A stretch of DNA of 33,839 bases, taken from assembly GCA_031386665.1 (NCBI GenBank), contig JANNCN010000121.1:1-33839 (forward strand), given 5' to 3'. A program made the position numbers and the translations under genes. A model generated the notes under the pieces. The model ran no database searches. It worked only from the letters and a program-made list of their open reading frames with translations, and had not been told where the DNA came from. Below are positions 31,900 to 33,839 of the stretch, piece by piece (within the stretch, counting starts at the first letter, position 1; each line of letters starts with the position of its first letter). The DNA comes from JANYCG01 sp031386665 (GTDB lineage: Bacteria > Pseudomonadota > Gammaproteobacteria > Burkholderiales > Burkholderiaceae_C).

Positions 31900-32090
31900 G
31901 AATTCAGCGGGTCAGGGCTTGCGACTGTCTGAGCCGTAGGCGAGTTTGAGCAAGCCCCCGCTAAATTCGAGCACCGCAAGTTGCCCGAAGCGCAGCGCAG
32001 GGACCCAGACTGTCGGGTCGCCTTTTCTTTGCTTACTTTCTTTTGGCGAAGCAAAAGACAAGTGAGTCGCCCGCCGGGGCGAGACCCGGC
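31900..32090. repeat. structured dispersed repeat of Comamonadaceae type
   Basis: Two structural parts are visible. First, GAATTCAGCGGG (31900-31911) pairs with CCCGCTAAATTC (31957-31968), with an inner pair GGGCTTG/CAAGCCC. Second, GTCGGGTCGCC (32012-32022) pairs with GGCGAGACCCGGC (32078-32090) around a central stem CTTTTG-GCGAAG-CAAAAG near 32039-32056. I recognise this block, with CTTTTCTTTGCTTACTTTC and GCCCGCCGGGGCGAG, as one seen in many Burkholderiales and Xanthomonadales intergenic regions; that is from memory. It occupies most of the 429-bp gap between the His-rich gene and the M50 gene. Open frames across it are not genes. Confidence 0.7.
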
Positions 32091-32192
32091 CTCCCCGCTG
32101 GCAAGCGTCATCCCAAAAATCAACACCAGGCCAAATCGACCACAACAATCCCCCAAACAAAACCCCCATCCTCACTCTGAGACAATCCCCCC

Positions 32193-32861
32193 ATGGACAT
32201 CGCCAACCTCATCCAAACCGTTCTCATCTACGCCCTGCCAGTGCTCTTTGCCATCACCGTGCACGAGGCCGCCCACGGCTACGCCGCACGCCATTTTGGT
32301 GACGACACGGCCTACGTGCTGGGCCGCATCACGTTAAATCCACTCAAACACATCGACCCAATGGGCACAATATTGATGCCGCTGATGTTGTACTTCGCCA
32401 CCTCGGGCGCGTTTTTGTTCGGCTACGCAAAGCCGGTTCCCGTGCGTTTTGGAAACCTGCGCAACCCCAAACGCGACATGATTTGGGTGGCGTTGGCAGG
32501 TCCCGGGGCCAACTTGGCCCAGGCGCTGATGTGGGGCATTTTGTTGTACCTGCTCACGGGCATGGGCCTGAGCGAGCCGTTTTTCATCAAAATGTGCCAA
32601 GGCGGCATGCTGGTCAACGTGGTGATGTTTGTGTTCAACCTGTTTCCGCTGCCGCCTCTGGATGGTGGCCGTATTTTGGTGGGTTTGCTGCCCTACAAAC
32701 AGGCTGAACTGGTGTCGCGCATTGAGCCCTGGGGGTTTTTCATCGTTATGGCGCTGGTCGTGTCGGGCATTGTCAATAGCCTGTGGATGCGCCCGCTGAT
32801 GGGCCTGACCTTCGGTGCGCTGGATGTCGTGCTCACGCCGTTTGCATGGCTTCTTAACTGA
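32193..32861 (+). CDS. site-2 protease family (peptidase M50) membrane protein
   Basis: A 222-residue polytopic membrane protein. The metal site is formed by HEAAH (His24, His28) in the first helix and by the Asp in NLFPLPPLDGG (Asp157). Members of this small M50 group (YwhC/Rip3-like, without PDZ or CBS domains) cleave substrates within the membrane, but few substrates are known. Length is normal for the group (about 210-225). It is 78 bp upstream of trpS, a pairing common in betaproteobacteria. Confidence 0.92.
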   Translation: MDIANLIQTVLIYALPVLFAITVHEAAHGYAARHFGDDTAYVLGRITLNPLKHIDPMGTILMPLMLYFATSGAFLFGYAKPVPVRFGNLRNPKRDMIWVALAGPGANLAQALMWGILLYLLTGMGLSEPFFIKMCQGGMLVNVVMFVFNLFPLPPLDGGRILVGLLPYKQAELVSRIEPWGFFIVMALVVSGIVNSLWMRPLMGLTFGALDVVLTPFAWLLN

Positions 32862-32939
32862 AGCCACGGGTCGGCTCGTTCTCGCAATTTTATCGGCACC
32901 GTTTTCGCAATCGTTCTAGTCACTGGCATTTTTTAATTC

Positions 32940-33839
32940 ATGAAACCCGTTCGCTACCTCACTGGCATCACACCGTCCGGCACGCCGCACCTTGGCAACT
33001 ACGTGGGCTCTATCCGCCCGTCGGTGCAGGCCAGCCAGCGCGCTGAAGTGGAAAGTTTTTATTTTCTGGCCGATTACCACGCCCTGATCAAAATCGACGA
33101 CCCGGCACGCATTCAACGCTCGACGTTAGAGATTGCCGCAAGCTGGCTGGCCGCGGGCCTGAACCCCGAGCGGGTCACTTTTTACCGCCAATCCGACATT
33201 CCTGAAATTGCCGAGCTGACCTGGTTTTTGACCTGCGTCACAGGCAAAGGCGTACTCAACCGCGCCCACGCCTACAAGGCGTCCGTGGATAAGAACCGTG
33301 AGGCTGGCGAGGACGATGATGCCGGCATTACCGCTGGCCTGTTCATGTATCCGGTGCTGATGGCCGCCGACATCCTCATGTTCCGCGCACACAAGGTGCC
33401 GGTTGGGCGCGATCAGATCCAGCACATCGAGATGGCACGCGACATTGCTCAGCGCTTTAACCACCAATATGGCGACCACCTGGTTTTGCCGGAAGCCCTG
33501 GTAGAGGAGTCGGTGGCTACGCTTCCGGGGCTGGACGGCCGCAAGATGAGCAAGAGCTACGACAACACCATCCCGCTCTTTGCTTCGCGCCAGCAACTTC
33601 AAAAACTGATTGCTTCCATCGTCACCGACTCCCGGCTGCCGGGTCAGGCAAAAGATCCGCAGGGCTCGGCCCTGTTCCAGATTTACCAGGCTTTTGCCAC
33701 GCCGTCCGAGACGGCCGGGATGCGCCAGGCTTTTTCCGACGGTATCGCCTGGGGTGATGCGAAATCGAGTTTGCTGGAACGCATCGACCAGGACCTTGCG
33801 CCGCTGCGCGACCAGTACCACAGCCTGGTCAGCAACCCG
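32940..33839 (+). CDS. trpS: tryptophan-tRNA ligase, 3' end outside the window
   Basis: The first 300 codons of tryptophanyl-tRNA synthetase. The class I HIGH-type motif reads TPSGTPHLGNYVG (11-23) and the KMSKS motif is GRKMSKS near 200-206. MYPVLMAADIL and VPVGRDQIQHIEMARDIA are typical. The start at 32940 (ATG) gives the expected N-terminus; there is no clear Shine-Dalgarno sequence in the T-rich leader before it. The gene runs off the right edge. Confidence 0.97.
   Translation, partial: MKPVRYLTGITPSGTPHLGNYVGSIRPSVQASQRAEVESFYFLADYHALIKIDDPARIQRSTLEIAASWLAAGLNPERVTFYRQSDIPEIAELTWFLTCVTGKGVLNRAHAYKASVDKNREAGEDDDAGITAGLFMYPVLMAADILMFRAHKVPVGRDQIQHIEMARDIAQRFNHQYGDHLVLPEALVEESVATLPGLDGRKMSKSYDNTIPLFASRQQLQKLIASIVTDSRLPGQAKDPQGSALFQIYQAFATPSETAGMRQAFSDGIAWGDAKSSLLERIDQDLAPLRDQYHSLVSNP

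Noticed and set aside
31912..32337. Open frames across the gap before the M50 gene
   Set aside because: They translate the structured dispersed repeat; one runs on into the M50 gene in another frame.
1..33839. CRISPR array, tRNA or rRNA genes
   Set aside because: No regularly spaced direct repeats and no cloverleaf or rRNA-like segments were recognised by eye; a tRNA or Rfam scan was not possible.

Overview
The window looks like a chromosomal segment of a betaproteobacterium in Burkholderiales, most likely Comamonadaceae (Polaromonas, Rhodoferax or Limnohabitans type). The evidence is the moderately GC-rich DNA, two orphan tripartite-tricarboxylate (Bug) receptors, the family resemblance of nearly every protein, and intergenic repeats I recognise from that family. 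The assignment is from memory, not from a database search. No rRNA, tRNA, CRISPR array, phage or intact insertion sequence was found.

Layout. 1-5.4 kb holds housekeeping and scattered genes: a GlsB/YeaQ-type membrane protein start, a small [2Fe-2S] protein, the circularly permuted GTPase RbgA/YlqF, a DHH phosphoesterase, a Bug receptor, a phasin-like helical protein and an MFE-2-type SDR. 5.5-18.3 kb is a complete histidine-degradation locus built around one divergent control region. hutC-hutD-hutI-hutG-hutF run leftward with 4-11 bp overlaps. hutU-hutH and an SsuABC/NMT1-like ABC importer run rightward. Two identical 12-bp operators, TTGTATAGACAA, sit 73 bp apart, and each covers the predicted -10 box of one promoter. 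The HutF/HutG route releases free formate, and the next gene on that strand is fhs (formate-tetrahydrofolate ligase), so formate produced by the pathway can enter the one-carbon pool.

18.3-22.1 kb is a leftward operon of an FCD-type GntR regulator and a polar amino-acid ABC importer (binding protein, two permeases, ATPase). Two of its genes use TTG starts with good ribosome binding sites. A 170-bp element with 40-bp inverted ends (MITE-like) follows at 22.17 kb, then a NUDT19-type Nudix hydrolase, a second Bug receptor with a Tat-like signal, dusC, nudC, a PanE-family reductase, an SRPBCC protein and a GNAT acetyltransferase.

29.0-31.8 kb is a leftward cluster of four membrane or exported proteins, at least three of them His-rich: a small exported His-rich protein, a HupE/UreJ-family membrane protein, a small exported protein with a Cys-His motif, and an EamA transporter ending in a tail with 25 histidines. 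This is the best candidate in the window for an undescribed (metal-handling) system. The window ends with a structured dispersed repeat, an M50 site-2-protease-family protein and the first 300 codons of trpS.

A second theme is a dispersed element found three times (about 4.4, 24.4 and 28.2 kb). Each copy is a conserved AT-rich core of about 72 bp followed 19-26 bp later by a T-flanked hairpin whose stem sequence can differ. It behaves like a mobile intrinsic terminator. At dusC the element has moved into the end of the gene, supplies the last codons and stop codon, and places a terminator hairpin before the stop.
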